Below, piece by piece: positions 61,463 through 64,000 of a stretch of DNA of 64,000 nucleotides; position 1 is the first letter of the stretch, and the number at the start of each line of letters is the position of its first letter. Under the pieces are notes generated by a model. That model ran no database searches and was not told the DNA's origin. It was given only the letters and a program-made list of their open reading frames with translations. The stretch is taken from NCBI RefSeq assembly GCF_028745515.1, contig NZ_JAQZSG010000010.1:62001-126000 (forward strand). Direction: 5' to 3'. The DNA is from Paenibacillus thermotolerans. GTDB lineage: Bacteria; Bacillota; Bacilli; Paenibacillales; YIM-B00363. The position numbers were made by a program, and so were the translations under genes.

Positions 61463-62323
61463 ATGGGGTTCGCGAATGAAAAGCATGAGCCTTTCGCAGG
61501 GAAGCAGGATGAGCCTTCCTTACTTACGATAGCCGATTGGCAGGAACGCTTTCCGTGGCTGAGCGCCGGATTTTCGACGCGCTTCGGCGGAGTAGGCGGC
61601 GGGGCTTGGGATAGCCTCAATTGCGCGCTGCATGTCGGCGACAATCCGGAAGATGTCATTGCGAACCGTAAGCTGCTCGCGCAGCGCGCAAGCTTTTCCT
61701 TCGACGCTTGGACTTGCGCAGAGCAAGTGCACGGCAGCGACGTGCTGGCCGTTACGCGGGAGCTCCGCGGAGCGGGCCGGGAGAGTCGGGAAGAAGCGAT
61801 TGCAAGCAAGGACGGGCTTATCACGAACGAGCCGGGCGTCATGCTTGCGGCATTCTACGCCGACTGCGTCCCGCTCTGGTTTGTCGATCCGGACCATCGC
61901 GCCGTAGGCGTCGCTCACGCGGGCTGGCGGGGCACCGCAGCCGATGTGGCGGGGAAAACGGTGGAGGCGATGCGCCTCGCGTACGGCTCCGACCCGGCAC
62001 GGATGCTGGCGGCGATCGGTCCTTCGATTCAAGCTTGCTGCTACGAGGTCGACGATGCCGTGATTTGCCGAGTGAAGGAAGCGGGCGGAGAAGAAGGCGA
62101 ACATTTCGTATCCTCGAGAGCTCCGGGGCGTTACATGCTGGACTTGTCGAAATTGAACGCAAAATTGTTAGCAAAAGCAGGAATTTTGCCGAAACATATC
62201 GAAATAACAGGGTACTGCACGAGCTGCCGCACCGATCTGTTTTTTTCTCACCGCAAGGAATGCGGCAAAACAGGAAGAATGACGGCTTGGATTGGGATTG
62301 TAAGCGAGGTGACAGCAGGATGA
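61463..62323 (+). CDS. pgeF: Peptidoglycan editing factor / purine nucleoside phosphorylase PgeF (YlmD)
   Basis: A 286-residue protein; I chose ATG 61463, eight bases after GGAGG, over ATG 61457. Family blocks: AGFSTRFGGVGGGAWDSLN, the metal and substrate residues in TCAEQVHGSDVL, the ADCVPLWFVDP stretch with the catalytic Cys, and VGVAHAGWRGTAADV. Members of this multicopper-oxidase-like fold act as purine nucleoside phosphorylase/adenosine deaminase, and YlmD-type proteins have been linked to removal of mis-made wall precursors (family knowledge). It overlaps ylmE by ATGA. Confidence 0.9.
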   Translation: MGFANEKHEPFAGKQDEPSLLTIADWQERFPWLSAGFSTRFGGVGGGAWDSLNCALHVGDNPEDVIANRKLLAQRASFSFDAWTCAEQVHGSDVLAVTRELRGAGRESREEAIASKDGLITNEPGVMLAAFYADCVPLWFVDPDHRAVGVAHAGWRGTAADVAGKTVEAMRLAYGSDPARMLAAIGPSIQACCYEVDDAVICRVKEAGGEEGEHFVSSRAPGRYMLDLSKLNAKLLAKAGILPKHIEITGYCTSCRTDLFFSHRKECGKTGRMTAWIGIVSEVTAG

Positions 62324-63018
62324 GCGAGGCTTTACAGGCAAGGATCGCCGAGGTGCGCCGGCGGGTCGAGGACGCCTGCCGCCGAAGCGGACGAGCCCCC
62401 GATAGCGTGAATATAATCGCCGTGACGAAATACGTTTCGCTCGAACGCACGAAGGAGGCGGTGGACTCCGGCCTGATTCACGTCGGCGAAAACCGTTGGC
62501 AGGATGCCAAAGACAAGTGGGAAGCGATCGGCGCGCAAGGTCAAGGCGTTTGGCACTTTATCGGACATTTGCAGACAAACAAAGTGAAGGACGTTGTCGG
62601 AAAGTTTCAATACTTTCACTCTTTGGACCGTCTGTCGCTTGCGGCGGAGCTGCAGAAGAAAGCGGCCCGGCTCGATTTGATCGTGCCGTGCTTCGTGCAA
62701 GTGAATGTTTCGGGGGAAGATACCAAATACGGTTTGCCGCCCGCCGAACTGCAGTCGTTCTTACGAGAGCTGAACCAGCTGCCAAATATAGAAGTCATCG
62801 GACTGATGACGATGGCTCCGCACGAAGAGGACCCCGAGTTAACGCGCCCGGTGTTCCGCGAATTGCGGAGGCTGCGCGACGCGGCCAACGCAGCGTCCGT
62901 TTACCGGCGCGCAGTGCCCCATCTGTCCATGGGTATGTCTAACGATTTTGAAATAGCAATCGAGGAAGGGGCGACATGGATTCGTTTAGGGTCCGTGCTA
63001 GTGGGTAAAGATGAGTAA
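62320..63018 (+). CDS. ylmE: PLP-binding YggS-family protein YlmE
   Basis: A 232-residue protein from ATG 62320, inside the pgeF stop. It has the fold of the N-terminal barrel of alanine racemase. The PLP lysine is K37 in IIAVTKYVSLER; further blocks are HVGENRWQDAKDKWEAI, WHFIGHLQTNKVK, and GLMTMAPHEED, with HLSMGMSNDFEIAIEEGATW near the end. YggS/PROSC proteins keep PLP balance rather than catalyse a known reaction (family knowledge). It is part of the ylm operon. Confidence 0.95.
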   Translation: MSEALQARIAEVRRRVEDACRRSGRAPDSVNIIAVTKYVSLERTKEAVDSGLIHVGENRWQDAKDKWEAIGAQGQGVWHFIGHLQTNKVKDVVGKFQYFHSLDRLSLAAELQKKAARLDLIVPCFVQVNVSGEDTKYGLPPAELQSFLRELNQLPNIEVIGLMTMAPHEEDPELTRPVFRELRRLRDAANAASVYRRAVPHLSMGMSNDFEIAIEEGATWIRLGSVLVGKDE

Positions 63019-63040
63019 AGAGTTTAAGGAGGATAAGGAC

Positions 63041-63466
63041 ATGGGAGTTATGAACAAATTTATGAATTTTTTCGGTTTGCAGGAAGAAGAAGAATTGAAC
63101 GAACGGGAGCAGGCGTATGATGTTAACGAGGAGCCTGAAACCAATCCGAACGAAGTCCGTAAAATAAAGAATAACGTCGTCAGCTTGCATTCTTCGCAAA
63201 AATCGTCCAAGCTCGTTCTCTGCGAGCCCCGCAATTACGAAGAGACGCAGAACATCGCCGATCACTTGCGCGTCCGCAAGGCGGTGCTCGTTAATTTGCA
63301 GCGCGTACGCCCGGAGCAGGCGATGAGAATCGTCGATTTTTTAAGCGGAACCGTATATGCGCTCAACGGATCCATCTCGAAGGTGGGGCCGAACATTTTC
63401 GTATGCACGCCGGATTCCGTAGAAATCCAAGGAACGATTTCCGATATGATGAGCGACAACACTTAA
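63041..63466 (+). CDS. sepF: Cell division protein SepF
   Basis: A 141-residue protein; I chose ATG 63041, eight bases after AAGGAGG, since this puts the membrane-binding helix GVMNKFMNFFGLQ at the N-terminus. An acidic linker follows, and a C-terminal SepF domain (LCEPRNYEETQNIADHLRVR, then AVLVNLQRVRPEQAMRIVDF). SepF polymerises into rings on the membrane, bundles FtsZ, and can replace FtsA as its anchor (established in B. subtilis). The binding partner is the FtsZ C-terminal peptide seen at 57690. Confidence 0.96.
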   Translation: MGVMNKFMNFFGLQEEEELNEREQAYDVNEEPETNPNEVRKIKNNVVSLHSSQKSSKLVLCEPRNYEETQNIADHLRVRKAVLVNLQRVRPEQAMRIVDFLSGTVYALNGSISKVGPNIFVCTPDSVEIQGTISDMMSDNT

Positions 63467-63491
63467 TTTTTACTAAAGAGGTGGTTCCGCG

Positions 63492-63764
63492 TTGCTTCAG
63501 TTGATTTCATTGATAGACTATTTGTTCACGATTTATAACTATATGATTATTGCGTATATTTTGCTCTCCTGGGTGCCGAACGCCCGCGAAAGCTTTATCG
63601 GGAACCTGCTCGGCAAGCTGGTAGAGCCGTATTTGACGCCGTTTCGCCGATTTATCCCGCCGATCGGCGGCATGATCGACGTTTCTCCGATCGTGGCGCT
63701 GTTTGCGCTGCACTTCGTTAGGCTCGGGGTATTCGCGGTCATCGGCTGGATTGTCGGAGCGTAA
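63492..63764 (+). CDS. ylmG: YggT-family membrane protein YlmG
   Basis: A 90-residue protein from TTG 63492, behind GAGGTGG. Two membrane helices are separated by the YggT signature (AYILLSWVPNARESFIGNLL, then PYLTPFRRFIPPIGG and DVSPIVALFALHFV). Members are linked to division-septum or chromosome organisation, without a known activity. It overlaps the next gene by one base (TAATG). Confidence 0.93.
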   Translation: MLQLISLIDYLFTIYNYMIIAYILLSWVPNARESFIGNLLGKLVEPYLTPFRRFIPPIGGMIDVSPIVALFALHFVRLGVFAVIGWIVGA

Positions 63765-64000
63765 TGAAACAGCCGATATACGAGCATTTTCATCCGGACG
63801 AAAAGCCGCTCGTCGACAAAGCGGCCGAGTGGGTACTAGACGCGGGCAAATACCACCAAATCAGAAGAACCGATTTTTTGGATCCCCGGCAGGCGTTCAT
63901 CCTCACTGCGCTTGCCAACCGGGACGATTACGTCAGGCTTAGACTTGACGGCGGCTGGGAAGGCGCCGAACGGGTAAGAGCCGTCATCACGCCGGAATAT
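63764..64000 (+). CDS. ylmH: RNA-binding S4-domain protein YlmH, N-terminal part (cut by window end)
   Basis: An open frame of 79 codons from ATG 63764 to the window end, overlapping ylmG by one base. It begins MKQPIYEHFHPDEKPLVDKA, followed by RTDFLDPRQAFILTALANR, the start of the YlmH family. The S4 RNA-binding domain lies in the missing C-terminal part. In B. subtilis YlmH (RqcP-related YlmH) is a stalled-ribosome factor coded upstream of divIVA; the order here, sepF-ylmG-ylmH, is the same. Confidence 0.9.
   Translation, partial: MKQPIYEHFHPDEKPLVDKAAEWVLDAGKYHQIRRTDFLDPRQAFILTALANRDDYVRLRLDGGWEGAERVRAVITPEY

Noticed and set aside
61708-62319. N-terminal extension of ylmE reaching back into pgeF
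   Set aside because: The extra 204 codons are an out-of-frame reading of pgeF; the YggS family starts at the ATG at 62320, which overlaps the pgeF stop in an ATGA.

Overview
The window looks like a chromosomal segment of an endospore-forming Gram-positive bacterium of the Paenibacillaceae type (Paenibacillus, Cohnella or a close relative). Reasons: moderately high GC; strong AGGAGG-type ribosome sites; many TTG and GTG starts; a meso-DAP type MurE; an SLH-domain surface protein; bacillithiol synthesis (BshC); and the sporulation set SpoVD, SpoIIGA, SigE, SigG, RsfA/GerR, YlmC and a YhcN/YlaJ lipoprotein. The gene orders match B. subtilis yla (typA-ylaH-...-ylaJ-ylaK) and ylbO/yllA/mraZ ... 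ylmH. I see no phage, insertion sequence, CRISPR array, tRNA or rRNA.

Layout. 1-1709: two divergent TerC-family membrane proteins, one behind a clear yybP-ykoY (Mn2+) riboswitch, then a small membrane protein. 1717-8569: the yla-type region (typA, ylaH, a small unknown gene, an LCP cell-wall ligase, a PNPOx-like protein, YlaJ-like lipoprotein, PIN-PhoH ATPase, one unknown). 8650-13469: a solute-binding protein, a secreted coiled-coil protein resembling the N-terminal half of PcsB/CwlO without a peptidase domain, a lipoprotein, and a MidA-type methyltransferase. 13470-14529: about 1 kb without genes that carries two tandem-repeat arrays of about 52 bp period and a structured leader. 14530-21514: an SLH protein, a non-lipidated peptide-binding protein and DppBCDF. 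21638-22732: a degenerate OmpR-type regulator and a DUF2626 protein. 23012-24501: RsfA/GerR family, DUF3397, ComFB. 24651-30570: a complete opp operon with lipoprotein OppA. 30569-33630: bshC and S-adenosylhomocysteine hydrolase. 33750-38930: a nucleotide-sugar type epimerase/dehydratase, a TetR-ABC-permease-permease operon and a DUF4349 lipoprotein.

38951-57801 is the division and cell wall (dcw) cluster: MraZ operator repeats, mraZ, rsmH, ftsL, pbpB, spoVD, murE, murF, mraY, murD, ftsW/spoVE, murB, murA, divIB, ftsA, ftsZ. murG is missing from its usual place between spoVE and murB, where a structured leader is found instead. After an intergenic repeat region come spoIIGA-sigE-sigG (58066-60850), with a Spo0A box and a forespore-type promoter, and then ylmC-pgeF-ylmE-sepF-ylmG-ylmH, the last cut by the window end.

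Together the genes make lipid II precursors (MurA, B, E, F, D, MraY), polymerise and cross-link septal wall (FtsW/SpoVE, PBP2B, SpoVD), place the Z-ring (FtsA, FtsZ, SepF, DivIB, FtsL), and start mother-cell and forespore programmes (SpoIIGA/SigE, SigG). The two oligopeptide transporters feed peptides. The most unusual items are the pseudo-response regulator, the SLH plus non-lipidated binding protein operon, the catalytic-domain-free PcsB/CwlO-like protein, and three sequence-unrelated intergenic repeat families that share a spacing of about 50-52 bp.
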